A stretch of DNA of 64,000 bases from Humibacter albus DSM 18994 (GCF_000421825.1 NZ_ATXT01000020.1:1-64000); one strand, 5' to 3'. Positions 35,331 through 44,736 are shown, counted from the stretch's first letter. Numbers and translations are program-made. The notes: generated by a model from the letters alone, not told the origin.

Positions 35331-35431
35331 ACAGATGGCGACTCGAACTCCATCTGCGTTCGCATATCGGCACGTCCTTCGGAACTGTCGGACCTGCGCG
35401 ACGGCCCGGCGGTCGGGACTTCCGTTGACGG

Positions 35432-36829
35432 CTACCGACGCGTCGCGTGCTCCCCGGCGTGCTTCGGCAGGAGCGCGGCCTCCACGAGCGGGAACATCAG
35501 CAGCAACGCGACCACGGCGAGCGCCCAGCGATAGCCGAGCCAGACATCCACCGGTCCGAGCGCGCCCGCAAGCGCGGTGGTGAACCGCACGATCAGCGCC
35601 GCGACGGCGATGCCGAGCCCGACCGCGACCTGCTGCATCGTGGAGGCCAGAGTGTTGGCGGAGGTCATGCGCTCGGCCGGCACGTCGGCGAACTGCATCG
35701 AGTTGTAGCCGCTGAACCCGATGGACCGGAAGACGCCGCTGAAGAAGAGCAGCACCAGAATGGCCCAGAGCGGGGTCGCCGGATCGATGAACATGCAGGC
35801 CACGAAGACCACCGCCCCCAGCAGGTTGCTGCCGACGATCACGCCGCGGAATCCGAAACGTCGGATCAGCGGCGTCGTCAGCGGCTTGATCGCGATGTTG
35901 CCGACGAACACGGCACCGACGAGAAGCCCGGCCTGCGCCGCACTCCATCCGAAACCCACCTGGAAGAGCAGCGTGAAGAGGAACGGCGCCGCGCTGATGA
36001 TGAGCCGGTACACCCCTCCACCTACATTCCCCACGCGGAATGTATCGATCCGCAGCGCGGAGAAGTCGAGCAGCGGATGCCTGGCTCGCCGCATCCACGC
36101 CACTCCCGCTGCGCCGGCTGCCGCCGCCACCACGAGGTAGGAGCAGGCCCACCACCAGTTCGTCGGCGTCGCCCCGATCTCTTCCATGCCGAGCACGAGT
36201 GCGGCGAGCGCGACACCGGCGAAGGCGAATCCCGACCAGTCGAGCCGGCGCCGCTGTGCGCCACGGTTGTCGGGCACGATCCACCAGGTCGCGACGAATG
36301 CAACGATCCCGAACGGGATGTTGATGAGGAACACCCACGGCCAACCGACCGTGTCGGTGAGGATGCCACCCAGCGCCGGCGCGATCACAGGCGCGACGAG
36401 AGCGGGCCAGGTGAGGTAGGCCATGGCATCCAACAGGTCGCGCCGGTCGAGCCCGCGCAGCACGGCGAGTCGACCGACCGGCACCATCATCGCGCCGCCG
36501 ACGCCCTGCAGCACACGAGCCGCGCTGAGTTCCGGGAGGCTGACGGAGACGGCGCAGAGCACGGATGCCACGGTGAAGACGGCGATGGCGGTCGCGAACA
36601 CGCGACGTTCCCCGAACCGGTCCGCGAGCCATCCGCTGACCGGAACACACACGGCCACCGTGAGCAGGTATGCCGTCATCGCGAGGTTCAGGTCGACGGC
36701 GCGCACGCCGAAGTCGTGGGCCATGGCGGGTGCGGCGGTCTGGATGATCGTGCCGTCGAGGTTCTCCATCGACATGCCGACGGCGGCGAGCAGCGCCAGC
36801 GGCCGGTTCAGTGTCGCGGATCGGGGCAC
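35432..36829 (-). CDS. MFS drug-efflux transporter, DHA2 family
   Basis: A 465-residue protein with about 14 membrane helices. The first helix contains MSMENLDGTIIQTAAPAMA, close to the D-x-T-I-V-x-V-A-L motif D1 of DHA2 pumps; WLADRFGERRVF is motif A, RVLQGVGGAMMVPVGR is motif B, and PALGGILTDTVGWPWVF is motif C, all in order. GTG at 36829 follows the TetR stop by 4 bp, so regulator and pump form one operon. A proton-driven multidrug exporter is most likely. Confidence 0.9.
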   Translation of the reverse strand: MPRSATLNRPLALLAAVGMSMENLDGTIIQTAAPAMAHDFGVRAVDLNLAMTAYLLTVAVCVPVSGWLADRFGERRVFATAIAVFTVASVLCAVSVSLPELSAARVLQGVGGAMMVPVGRLAVLRGLDRRDLLDAMAYLTWPALVAPVIAPALGGILTDTVGWPWVFLINIPFGIVAFVATWWIVPDNRGAQRRRLDWSGFAFAGVALAALVLGMEEIGATPTNWWWACSYLVVAAAAGAAGVAWMRRARHPLLDFSALRIDTFRVGNVGGGVYRLIISAAPFLFTLLFQVGFGWSAAQAGLLVGAVFVGNIAIKPLTTPLIRRFGFRGVIVGSNLLGAVVFVACMFIDPATPLWAILVLLFFSGVFRSIGFSGYNSMQFADVPAERMTSANTLASTMQQVAVGLGIAVAALIVRFTTALAGALGPVDVWLGYRWALAVVALLLMFPLVEAALLPKHAGEHATRR

Positions 36830-36833
36830 CCGA

Positions 36834-37463
36834 TCAGTCTGGCGGAACGACGCCGTTCCCGTAGTCCATGTGATGCGCCACCAGCGGCAGGAACATCTCG
36901 TCGACGACGGTGGCGATGAACTCGTCGGAGACCGGCTCGTGCGTCATCAGCAGCTCGTGCCGCATCAGGTCGAACGGAAGGCTCTGCACCCGCGCGGGCA
37001 CGGCATCAAGGTCGATCTCGCCGCGTTCTTGCGCGCGCGTGAGGATGACGGTGTCCCATATCGTCCCCTGGCCGAGCAGGCGCTCCCTCGCCGTTCCCAG
37101 TGACATGCCCGTCTCGCTGAACAGACCGGCGAGCTGCGCGCTGATCATCACGGCCATATCGGCCCGGCGATCGCTCGCCAGACGCAGCAGCGCGTAAAGG
37201 TCGCCGCGCAGGGATCCGGTGTCGGGAATGTCGATCGGCTCGGCGTCGTAGTGATGCCGGATCGCCGCCAGCACGAGGGACTCGCGCTCGGACCATCTCC
37301 GGTAGATCACGGGGCGGCTCGTGTGCGCGCGTTCGGCGACCGCATCGAACGTCAGACCGCTGTAGCCCTTCTCTGTCAGTTCGTCCCACGCCGCGTCGAG
37401 CAGCGCAGCCTCGAGCTCCGGCCCGCGTCGGCGAGTGGATGGGCCATCCGCTTCAAGATCCAC
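36834..37463 (-). CDS. TetR-family transcriptional regulator
   Basis: The 209-residue protein has the TetR N-terminal DNA-binding domain: LLDAAWDELTEKGYSGLTFD then AVAERAHTSRPVIYRRW (about 41-57), which contains the recognition helix. The C-terminal part is of the TetR_C type with a helical ligand pocket. GTG at 37461-37463 has TAAGAT 6 nt upstream. It likely represses itself with the downstream MFS gene, and the divergent MFS gene at 37534, through the palindrome at 37496-37523. Confidence 0.92.
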   Translation of the reverse strand: MDLEADGPSTRRRGPELEAALLDAAWDELTEKGYSGLTFDAVAERAHTSRPVIYRRWSERESLVLAAIRHHYDAEPIDIPDTGSLRGDLYALLRLASDRRADMAVMISAQLAGLFSETGMSLGTARERLLGQGTIWDTVILTRAQERGEIDLDAVPARVQSLPFDLMRHELLMTHEPVSDEFIATVVDEMFLPLVAHHMDYGNGVVPPD

Positions 37464-37469
37464 TTGTGT

Positions 37470-37497
37470 ATCTTATCCAATCGGCGTAGCGTGTCCA
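37470..37497 (-). promoter_or_regulatory. leaderless promoter of the TetR-MFS operon
   Basis: On the minus strand TGGACA (37492-37497), a 16-bp spacer and TAAGAT (37470-37475) form a promoter whose -10 ends 6 nt before the TetR GTG. The -35 abuts and slightly overlaps the 28-bp palindrome, so a bound repressor would hide it. Confidence 0.65.
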
Positions 37498-37523
37498 TTT
37501 AGATACACGATTGTATCTAAATG
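37496..37523. promoter_or_regulatory. perfect 28-bp palindromic operator (TetR type)
   Basis: CATTTAGATACA and TGTATCTAAATG are perfect 12-bp inverted arms around a CGAT centre. The site is AT-rich in a GC-rich region, lies 10 bp before the ATG of the MFS gene at 37534 and over the -35 of the divergent TetR gene. A half-site-like TGTATCTTA at 37467-37475 overlaps the TetR -10. The size and symmetry suit one or two TetR dimers. Confidence 0.8.
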
Positions 37524-37533
37524 AAAGGTCACC

Positions 37534-39228
37534 ATGAGCGCGAAACGCCCCCAGACCAACACGTCGCGCCGCGACGATGCCGCATCCCCGGCGGCCGGCA
37601 CCAGCCCCGCAGCGGGTGCCTCGGGCGACCAGGCCGCCGCGAGCCCCTCCGTGAATCGCGTCGCCGGCGCCTTGATCGTCGGCGTTCTCGCCGTCGTCTT
37701 CGACACCACGATCATGAGCGTCGCCCTGCACACGCTCTCGAAAGACCTGCACGTCTCGGTCTCCACGATCCAGTGGGTGACCACCGGTTACGTGCTGGCC
37801 CTCGCCGCCACCGTGCCGCTCAGCGCATGGATCCAGCAGCGCTTCGGCGGCAAACGCGCCTGGATGTTCGCCCTCTCGCTCTTCCTGCTGGGATCGATCC
37901 TCAGCAGCCTCGCCTGGAATGCCGAATCGCTCATCGCGTTCCGCGTGCTGCAGGGTGTCGGCGGCGGCATCATGCTGCCGCTGATGCAGACGCTCCTCAT
38001 GCAGGCGGCCGGCGGCAAGAACCTCGGGCGCATCGCGGCGACGGTCGGTCTTCCGGCCATGCTGGGTCCGATCCTCGGTCCCGCCGTGGGCGGCATCATC
38101 TTGAACTGGCTCGACTGGCGGTGGATCTTCTGGGTCAACGTACCGTTCTGCGTCGTCGGCCTGTTCCTCGCCTGGCGCCTGCTGCCGCGGGACGTCCGCC
38201 CGGCGGCCCGGCCGCGTCTTGACATCGTTGGCATGGTTCTGCTCCTGCCGTCGCTCGTGGCGCTGCTGCTCGGCCTGTCGAACTCCGCGGGCACCGACGG
38301 CTTCGCCGCAACGGACGCCTGGCTGCCGATAACGGTCGGCGCGGTGCTTCTGGCGGCGTTCGTCGCCTGGGCCCTGCGGCGCGGGGATCGGGCGCTGGTC
38401 GATCTGCGACTGCTTCGGCATCGATCGGTGTGGTCGGCATCCGCGCTGCTGTTCCTCAGCGGCATTGCCGCGTACGGCATCATGCTGCTGCTCCCCCTTT
38501 ACCTGCAGCAGCTGCGCGGGATGGATGTGCTCGCCGCCGGTCTGTTCCTCATTCCGCAGGGCATCGGCACGCTGCTCAGCCGCACACTCGCCGGCCGGCT
38601 CTCCGACTCGATCGGCGCTCGCTGGGTCGGTGTCGCCGGCTTCGCGATCGTCGGCCTCGCCACGATCCCGTTCGCGTTCAGCACCGCGACCACCAACGAG
38701 TGGTTCCTGATGGCCGTGCTGCTGGTGCGCGGCTTCGGGCTGGGTGCCATCGTGATGCCGCTGATGGTGGCGTCGTTCCAGGGACTGGAGCGCCCCGACA
38801 TTCCGCACTCGAGCATCATCACCCGCACCGCCCAGCAGCTCGGCGGTTCGTTCGGCACGGCCGTGCTCGCCGTCATTCTGCAGTCCGGTCTCACGACGCA
38901 CGCCGCGCAGGGCACCTCCGGCGCGGCGACCGCCTACGACCTCGCGTTCTGGTGGGCGATCGCGTTCGCCGCTCTGGCCACCCTGCTCGCGCTGGCGCTG
39001 CCCGGCCGTCCGAAAGCGGCCCCGGACGCCCCCGCGCAGGTCGCGGCAGCGGACACGACCGCGCGGGTCGCAGCGCCGGACACGACCACGCGGGTCGCGG
39101 CACCGGAGACGACCGCACGCGTCGCAGCGCCGGAGACGACCGCGCGGGTCGCTGCGCCGGACACGACCGCACGCGTCGACACCGCGCCCCTCCCGCCCGC
39201 GCCGCTGCCGGGGCCTCCCGGACACTAA
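37534..39228 (+). CDS. 14-TM MFS multidrug exporter (EmrB/QacA type) with repeat tail
   Basis: The 564-residue protein is a DHA2 pump: DTTIMSVALHTLSKDLHVSV near 51 with motif D1, FRVLQGVGGGIMLPLMQ (motif B) and GPILGPAVGGIILNWLDWRW (motif C). About 14 helices end near residue 490. The last about 70 residues are a tail of five 9-residue repeats (VAAxxTTxR) and a proline-rich end, which is not part of the transporter fold. GAAAGG precedes the ATG. The gene is controlled through the palindrome shared with the divergent TetR gene. Confidence 0.92.
   Translation: MSAKRPQTNTSRRDDAASPAAGTSPAAGASGDQAAASPSVNRVAGALIVGVLAVVFDTTIMSVALHTLSKDLHVSVSTIQWVTTGYVLALAATVPLSAWIQQRFGGKRAWMFALSLFLLGSILSSLAWNAESLIAFRVLQGVGGGIMLPLMQTLLMQAAGGKNLGRIAATVGLPAMLGPILGPAVGGIILNWLDWRWIFWVNVPFCVVGLFLAWRLLPRDVRPAARPRLDIVGMVLLLPSLVALLLGLSNSAGTDGFAATDAWLPITVGAVLLAAFVAWALRRGDRALVDLRLLRHRSVWSASALLFLSGIAAYGIMLLLPLYLQQLRGMDVLAAGLFLIPQGIGTLLSRTLAGRLSDSIGARWVGVAGFAIVGLATIPFAFSTATTNEWFLMAVLLVRGFGLGAIVMPLMVASFQGLERPDIPHSSIITRTAQQLGGSFGTAVLAVILQSGLTTHAAQGTSGAATAYDLAFWWAIAFAALATLLALALPGRPKAAPDAPAQVAAADTTARVAAPDTTTRVAAPETTARVAAPETTARVAAPDTTARVDTAPLPPAPLPGPPGH
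39040..39174 (+). repeat. 27-bp in-frame tandem repeat in the MFS C-terminus
   Basis: Five 27-bp units (39040, 39067, 39094, 39121, 39148) encode VAAADTTAR, VAAPDTTTR, VAAPETTAR, VAAPETTAR and VAAPDTTAR. The unit length is a multiple of three, so gain or loss of units would keep the frame. The tail should be cytoplasmic and flexible. Confidence 0.92.
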
Positions 39229-39291
39229 TTCAGGTCATTTCGAGTCACATCGATGTATCTGCGTCCTGGGTCGAAATGACCTGAAATAGTG
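39223..39291. repeat. 69-bp hairpin element, family II copy 2
   Basis: The inverted ends CACTAATTCAGG and CCTGAAATAGTG enclose a 15-bp perfect stem, TTCAGGTCATTTCGA with TCGAAATGACCTGAA. The left end contains the MFS stop codon. Compared with copy 1 at 30829-30897, two neighbouring stem positions are changed on both arms (CT to TC, AG to GA), so pairing is preserved. The loop is in the opposite orientation to that of copy 1. It could also act as a terminator for the MFS gene. Confidence 0.88.
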
Positions 39292-39335
39292 TCGCCACAG
39301 GTGGTAGAGGGACGGACGGCGAGGCCCGGGACCGG

Positions 39336-39380
39336 GACGAAACCGGACAGGACGAAACCGGACAGGACGAAACCGGACCG
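39336..39380. repeat. 15-bp tandem repeat, three copies
   Basis: GACGAAACCGGACAG is repeated at 39336-39350 and 39351-39365 and, with one change, at 39366-39380; looser copies continue to about 39415. It lies between the hairpin element and the 3' end of the aminotransferase gene. Confidence 0.8.
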
Positions 39381-39448
39381 AACCCGACAGGAGGAACCAG
39401 GCGGGACCGGGACGTCTTCTCCGCCGGGCCCCTCGTCGAACAGGGGCC

Positions 39449-40732
39449 TCAGTCGGCGACGCCCACCAGGCGCTCGACCTCGGCGAGCAGCACCGCGGTG
39501 CACAGCCCTTCCATCGCCTCCACGAGCTCGGAGAGCGGAGGCATCGTCGGGGCGATGCGGATGTTCGCGTCGCGCGGGTCGCGGTGGTACGGATACGTCG
39601 ATCCCGCGGGGGTGACGGCGATGCCCGCCTGCGCGGCGAGCGCGACCGCTCGCGCGGCGCATCCATCGTGCACGTCGAGGCTCACGAAGTACCCGCCGGA
39701 CGGAGAGGTCCACGTAGCGGCCTCGTACGGCGCGAGCCGACGGCGCAGCACCTCCTCGACCTCGGCGAACTTCGGAGCGATGATCTCGCGATGCTTCAGC
39801 ATGTGGTCGGCGACGCCTTGCGCGTCCTTCAAGAACCGCACGTGCCGCAGCTGGTTGATCTTGTCCGGCCCGATGGACTGCACGGCGGAGTGGCTGAGGA
39901 ACCACGACACGTTCTCGGGCGAGGAGCCGAAGAATGCGACACCCGCGCCCGGATACGTGATCTTCGACGTCGAGGCGAACACAAGAACACGATTCGGGTT
40001 CCCCGCCTCGGCCGCCAAAGACAGTATGTCGATCGGCTCGGGCACGTCGTCCGTCAGGTGATGCACCACGTACGCGTTGTCCCAGAAGATGCGGAAATCG
40101 GATGCCGCCGGCAGCGACACGAGAGCCCTCGCGACCTCCTCGCTGTAGATCGCGCCGGTCGGGTTCGAATGCACCGGAACACACCACATGCCGCGAATGG
40201 TGGGGTCTTCGGCGAGCAGGCGCTCGACCTCGGCGACGTCGGGGCCGGCATCCGTCATCGGCACCGGGATCATGCGGATGCCCAGGTGCTCGGTCACCGC
40301 GAAATGCCGGTCGTACCCGGGAACGGGGCAGAGGAACGAGACGGTCTCTTCGCGCGACCACGGCCGCTCGCTCTCGGGCAGCCCGTGCAGCATCGCCTGG
40401 GCGACGATGTCGTGCATGACGGTGAGACTCGAGTTGCCGAGCGCCAGAAGCTGCGGCACGGGAACGCGCAGCACGTCGGAGAAGAGGGCGCGCAGCTCGG
40501 TGATTCCCTGCGTGTTTCCGTAGTTGCGCAGGTCCGTGCCCGCGGCGTCGCGGTAGTCGTGCTCGCCGGGCAGCTCGAGCAACTCGTTCGAGAGATCCAG
40601 CTGCGCGGCCGACGGCTTTCCGCGCGTGATGTCGAGGTGCAGTCCGCGCTTCACGAGCGCGTCGTAGTCCGCGGTCAACTGCTCGTGCAGCGAGCGCAGT
40701 TCAGCGGTGGAGAGTTCGACGAGGGCGGTCAC
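39449..40732 (-). CDS. PLP-dependent aminotransferase, class IIb-like aspartate aminotransferase
   Basis: The 427-residue protein begins MTALVELSTAELRSLHEQL and has GLHLDITRGKPSAAQLDLS, features of the aspartate aminotransferase branch (Aminotran_MocR, AspT type) known from corynebacteria. The PLP lysine is in FASTSKITYPGAGVAFF (about 256-272). WCVPVHSNPTGAIYSEE and FWDNAYVVHHL carry cofactor-binding Asn and Asp residues. It should convert aspartate and 2-oxoglutarate to oxaloacetate and glutamate. It is monocistronic. Confidence 0.9.
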   Translation of the reverse strand: MTALVELSTAELRSLHEQLTADYDALVKRGLHLDITRGKPSAAQLDLSNELLELPGEHDYRDAAGTDLRNYGNTQGITELRALFSDVLRVPVPQLLALGNSSLTVMHDIVAQAMLHGLPESERPWSREETVSFLCPVPGYDRHFAVTEHLGIRMIPVPMTDAGPDVAEVERLLAEDPTIRGMWCVPVHSNPTGAIYSEEVARALVSLPAASDFRIFWDNAYVVHHLTDDVPEPIDILSLAAEAGNPNRVLVFASTSKITYPGAGVAFFGSSPENVSWFLSHSAVQSIGPDKINQLRHVRFLKDAQGVADHMLKHREIIAPKFAEVEEVLRRRLAPYEAATWTSPSGGYFVSLDVHDGCAARAVALAAQAGIAVTPAGSTYPYHRDPRDANIRIAPTMPPLSELVEAMEGLCTAVLLAEVERLVGVAD

Positions 40733-40867
40733 CCGTTAATCGTAACCAGCGGCCTATGCCCCGGCTACGCCGCCGGATCGCTCATCACCGCGGCTGTTCG
40801 ACCGACCATGCCTCGGTCGGCACGTGAGTCGCCCGGCAGTCTGTCGCCTGGCCCGCGCTCAGCGGGT

Positions 40868-41566
40868 CTATCCCTCGGCCGTGGCCGCTCCGTACTCGGC
40901 TGAAACGACGATCGGCATGTGATCGGAGTCCCCGCGCGGCAGCGTCTCCACTCCCTGCACGTGTAGACCCGCCGACGTCACGAAGTCGAAGTGCCCCTTG
41001 AAGAACTTGTAGCGCGTGTACGTCTTGCGGTCGCTCAGCGACATGTCGTACCCGGATGCCTTCACCTTCTCCCCGAGAGCGTGCGTGAAGAACGGGTAGT
41101 TGTAGTCGCCGATCATGAGCGTGGGAGCGCCGTGGCCCAGCCGCAGCAGTTCGGCGTGCGCGGCGTGGATCTGCGTACGCCGCAGAGAGTTCAGCGCGGT
41201 GAGCGGCGCGGCGTGGAACGAGGCGACGACGATCGGGCGACCGGTGGCGGCATCCTCGAGCAGCGTTCCGACCAGGCGTTCGTGCGCGGGCGCCAGCACG
41301 CGATCATGCAGTGACTTCTTCAGCTCGTACGTGTCGGTGCCCTGCAGCTTGAAGCGGTCTTCGCGGTAGTACACGGCAAGGCCGAGGCGATTGCGCTTCG
41401 TGGAGTCCGCGAGCGTCAACGTGCCCACCTCATTCGGCAGCACGGTGGTGTCGGCCTCTTGCAGGCACATCACATCCACGCCCGTGGATGCGGCCAAATC
41501 GAGCAACTCGCCCGTCGCGTGGTTCTTGCGGAGGTTGTAGCTGAGTACTCGTATCAGGGCGATCAC
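40868..41566 (-). CDS. endonuclease/exonuclease/phosphatase family protein
   Basis: The 232-residue protein has the EEP fold motifs: RVLSYNLRKN at the N-terminus, DVMCLQEAD (metal-binding Glu), LMIGDYNYPF (Asp and Asn) and GDSDHMPIVV (Asp and His). It is a metal-dependent phosphodiesterase or nuclease with no signal peptide; DNA, lipid or nucleotide substrates are all possible. The start is a GTG at 41566. Nothing clear lies in the gap 40733-40867. Confidence 0.87.
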   Translation of the reverse strand: MIALIRVLSYNLRKNHATGELLDLAASTGVDVMCLQEADTTVLPNEVGTLTLADSTKRNRLGLAVYYREDRFKLQGTDTYELKKSLHDRVLAPAHERLVGTLLEDAATGRPIVVASFHAAPLTALNSLRRTQIHAAHAELLRLGHGAPTLMIGDYNYPFFTHALGEKVKASGYDMSLSDRKTYTRYKFFKGHFDFVTSAGLHVQGVETLPRGDSDHMPIVVSAEYGAATAEG

Positions 41567-41669
41567 TTCTTCATGAGAGGGGTGAGGCGATGATACCCGC
41601 GGTGTTTGTGCGCCGAGTGAACGAGGGCTGTCCTGGCTGCGACTTCGACCCGATCCGAAACGGTGGTCG

Positions 41670-41969
41670 CTATGCTTCGGGCCGCTCGTCTTCGGGTAAG
41701 TCCTTGCGGTCGCGCTTGCTGAGCTCGGACGCGCCCGGCAAGCCCTTCGGCGGTCGTGCGCTGTACCAGAGCCCGGTCTCCTGATACCACTGCACCTTGC
41801 GGTAATGGTCGTCCATCGCGCTCCGCACAGCGGCGCGAATCACCAGATACCCGATCCAGATGAACAGGGCTGCGATGGCCGCTTCGAAGATGATGGCCAC
41901 TGTGACGGCGACCCCGCCCATCAATGAATTCCCGAAAATGTCGGTCTCCTTCCGGCTGTTGTCCGCCAC
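41670..41969 (-). CDS. small membrane protein of unknown function
   Basis: A 99-residue protein with one long membrane segment (about 18-46, IIFEAAIAALFIWIGYLVI) and a charged C-terminal tail with YQETGLWYSARPPKGLPG. I do not recognise a family. ATG at 41969 has GGAGA a few bases upstream. It lies between the EEP gene and glpK on the same strand, with gaps of about 50-100 bp. Confidence 0.65.
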   Translation of the reverse strand: MADNSRKETDIFGNSLMGGVAVTVAIIFEAAIAALFIWIGYLVIRAAVRSAMDDHYRKVQWYQETGLWYSARPPKGLPGASELSKRDRKDLPEDERPEA

Positions 41970-42017
41970 GGTATCGGCCCGTCGCCGCGAGCACCATCGT
42001 TACAGGAGTCCTGACGG

Positions 42018-43523
42018 TCAGTCCTCGACCCAGTCGAACGTTCTCGTGACCGCCTTCTTCCAGGTGCGGTACAGCCGCTCGACGTCGTCACGATCGGATG
42101 TCGGCTCCCACCGCGCGCCCTCCTGCCAGTTCGCGCGGAGCTCGTCGCGGTCCTTCCAGAAGCCGACGGCGAGGCCGGCCGCGTACGCGGCGCCCAGAGC
42201 CGTGGTCTCGGTGACGGTCGGGCGCACGACCGGGATGCCCAGGACATCCGCCTGGAACTGCATGAGCAGCGCATTCGCCGTCATCCCCCCGTCGACCCTG
42301 AGCTCCGCCAGCCGCGTTCCGGTGTCCTGTTCCACCGCCTCGAGCACATCGCACGTCTGATACGCGGTGGACTCGAGGGCGGCGCGGGCGAGGTGGGCCT
42401 TGTTGACGAAGCGGGTGAGGCCGACGATCGCACCACGGGCATCCGGTCGCCAGTAGGGCGCGAACAGTCCCGAAAACGCAGGCACGATATACGCGCCGCC
42501 GTTGTCGTCGACGGATGCCGCCAGCTTCTCGACCTCGCGCGCGTCGCTGATGAGACCCAGATTGTCGCGCAGCCACTGCACGAGCGATCCCGTGACGGCG
42601 ATCGACCCTTCGAGCGCGTAGCGCGGCGCCTCGTCGCCGAGGCGGTAGGCGAGCGTCGTGATGAGGCCGTTCGCGCTGTGCACTATCTCTTCGCCGGTGT
42701 TGACGATGACGAAGTTGCCCGTTCCGTACGTGTTCTTCGATTCACCGGCGCCGAACGCGGCCTGCCCGAAGGTGGCGGCCTGCTGGTCACCGAGGATGCC
42801 CGCGATCGGGGTCTCGCGCAGCAGGCTGTGCGACTCCGCGGTTCCGTACACCTCGCTCGACGACCGGATCTGCGGCAGCATCGAGCGCGGCACGCCGAAC
42901 TCCTCGAGGATGTCGTCGCGCCAGTCGAGGGTCTTCAGATCCATGAACAGCGTGCGCGACGCGTTCGTCACATCGGTCGCGTGCACGCCGTCGTGCTTGC
43001 CGCCGGTGAGGTTCCACAGCACCCAGGTGTCGGTGGTGCCGAACAGCAGGTCGCCGCGTTCTGCCTTCTCGCGCGCCCCGTCGACGTTCTCGAGGATCCA
43101 GGCGATCTTGGTCCCGGCGAAGTACGTGGCCAACGGAAGGCCGACATCCTGTGCGAACCGATCGGTGCCGCCGTCGGCAGCCAGACGGTCGACGAAGTCC
43201 TGCGTGCGCGTGTCCTGCCACACGATGGCGTTGTAGACCGGCTTGCCCGTGTTCTTGTCCCACACGACTGCGGTCTCGCGCTGGTTCGTGATGCCCACCG
43301 CGGCGATTTCGTGTCGGGTGATGTTCGCTTTGCCCAGCGCCACGCCGATCACCTCGCGCGTGTTGTGCCAGATCTCCATGGGGTCGTGCTCGACCCAGCC
43401 TGCGCGGGGGAAAATCTGCCGGTGTTCGCGCTGTCCTGTCGCGACGACGCTGCCCGCGTGATCGAACACGATGGCCCTCGTACTCGTCGTTCCCTGGTCG
43501 ATGGCGAGGATGTGCGTGGGCAT
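42018..43523 (-). CDS. glpK: glycerol kinase
   Basis: GlpK phosphorylates glycerol to glycerol-3-phosphate with ATP. ATG at 43521-43523 ([18 protein letters not shown]) is the family start; the longer frame is rejected. The FGGY features are [25 protein letters not shown] near 82, [10 protein letters not shown] near 259 and the second signature [19 protein letters not shown]. Length 501 residues is normal. No glycerol facilitator or GlpD is next to it; the divergent neighbour is an alcohol dehydrogenase. Confidence 0.96.
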   Translation of the reverse strand: MPTHILAIDQGTTSTRAIVFDHAGSVVATGQREHRQIFPRAGWVEHDPMEIWHNTREVIGVALGKANITRHEIAAVGITNQRETAVVWDKNTGKPVYNAIVWQDTRTQDFVDRLAADGGTDRFAQDVGLPLATYFAGTKIAWILENVDGAREKAERGDLLFGTTDTWVLWNLTGGKHDGVHATDVTNASRTLFMDLKTLDWRDDILEEFGVPRSMLPQIRSSSEVYGTAESHSLLRETPIAGILGDQQAATFGQAAFGAGESKNTYGTGNFVIVNTGEEIVHSANGLITTLAYRLGDEAPRYALEGSIAVTGSLVQWLRDNLGLISDAREVEKLAASVDDNGGAYIVPAFSGLFAPYWRPDARGAIVGLTRFVNKAHLARAALESTAYQTCDVLEAVEQDTGTRLAELRVDGGMTANALLMQFQADVLGIPVVRPTVTETTALGAAYAAGLAVGFWKDRDELRANWQEGARWEPTSDRDDVERLYRTWKKAVTRTFDWVED

Positions 43524-43634
43524 GCCCGTCAGGCTATTACGCAGTGACTGTCGGCACACCTCATGACAAAGGACTCCCGTGCGGCGGGCGATGGGGGTTT
43601 GCTGGAAGCAGCATGAAGCGAAGGAGGCCACCTG

Positions 43635-44654
43635 ATGCGTGGTGTTGTGATGCACGCGCCCGGCGATGTCCGGGTGGAGGAACGGGAAGATCCCACGATC
43701 ATCGAGCCGACGGATGCCGTCATCCGGCTGTCAGCGACGTGCATCTGCGGGTCGGATCTGTGGCCGTACCGCGGCGCCGACAAGGTGCACGACGCGGTGA
43801 TGGGGCACGAGTACGTGGGTGTCGTCGAGCAGATCGGCTCTGAGGTGAAGAACGTGAAGGTCGGCGACTTCGTCGTCGGCTCGTTCTGGGCATCCGACAA
43901 CACCTGCGAGATCTGCCGCGCCGGATACCAGTCGCACTGCGTGCATCGGGTCCTCATGGGAACGATCGGCACACAGGCCGAGCGTGCGCGCGTACCACTC
44001 GCCGACGGGACCTTGGTCGCGACACCGGGAATGCCCGATCCCGACTTGATCCCGTCGTTCCTGGCGCTCTCGGATGTGCTGGGCACGGGATGGTTCGCCG
44101 CCGTCGCCGCGCACGCGGGCCCCGGCGCCACGGTGGCGGTGGTCGGTGACGGCGCCGTCGGCCTGTGCGCAATTCTCGCCGCGAAACAGCTCGGGGCCGA
44201 GCGGATCATCGCCATGTCACGGCACGCCGATCGGCAGAAGCTGGCGCGCGAATTCGGCGCGACCGACATCGTCGAAGAGCGCGGCGACGCCGGCGTGGCG
44301 AAGATCAAGGAGCTCACCGAAGGCCTGGGAGCGCACAGCGTCGTCGAGGCCGTCGGCACCCAGGAGTCGATGATGCAGGCCATCCGGGCCACCCGCGCCG
44401 GCGGCCACACCGGCTTCGTCGGCGTCTCGCACGACGTGGCGATCCCGGGCATCGAACTGTTCAACACCGGAGTGCACCTGCACGGCGGACCCGCGCCAGT
44501 GCGGCAGTACTTGCCCGAGCTCATCCAGCTCATCTGGAACCGCACGATCGAGCCGGGCAGAGTGTTCGACCTCGTTCTGCCCCTCGATCAGGCCGCCGAA
44601 GGCTACCGAGCGATGGACGAGCGCCGGGCGACGAAAGTCCTCCTCACGGTCTGA
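43635..44654 (+). CDS. zinc-dependent alcohol dehydrogenase family protein
   Basis: Medium-chain dehydrogenase of 339 residues. The catalytic zinc site shows [12 protein letters not shown] (Cys36 region) and [13 protein letters not shown] (His-Glu pair). The structural zinc lobe reads [17 protein letters not shown], with three cysteines and an aspartate where the first is normally found. [20 protein letters not shown] is the NAD(P) Rossmann motif. Substrate is unknown. ATG at 43635 is preceded by GGAGG at 7-8 nt. Confidence 0.9.
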   Translation: MRGVVMHAPGDVRVEEREDPTIIEPTDAVIRLSATCICGSDLWPYRGADKVHDAVMGHEYVGVVEQIGSEVKNVKVGDFVVGSFWASDNTCEICRAGYQSHCVHRVLMGTIGTQAERARVPLADGTLVATPGMPDPDLIPSFLALSDVLGTGWFAAVAAHAGPGATVAVVGDGAVGLCAILAAKQLGAERIIAMSRHADRQKLAREFGATDIVEERGDAGVAKIKELTEGLGAHSVVEAVGTQESMMQAIRATRAGGHTGFVGVSHDVAIPGIELFNTGVHLHGGPAPVRQYLPELIQLIWNRTIEPGRVFDLVLPLDQAAEGYRAMDERRATKVLLTV

Positions 44655-44736
44655 ACGGCAAAGTGCCGCGGCGCCCCCTCCGGCCTGTGTTCGCGCGGTC
44701 TATTCCTCCGTGACGATGGCAAGCCTGTTGCATGGG

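Noticed and set aside
39229-39448. Coding gene in the gap after the MFS pump
   Set aside because: The gap is filled by the hairpin element and 15-bp repeats; short frames there are made of repeats.
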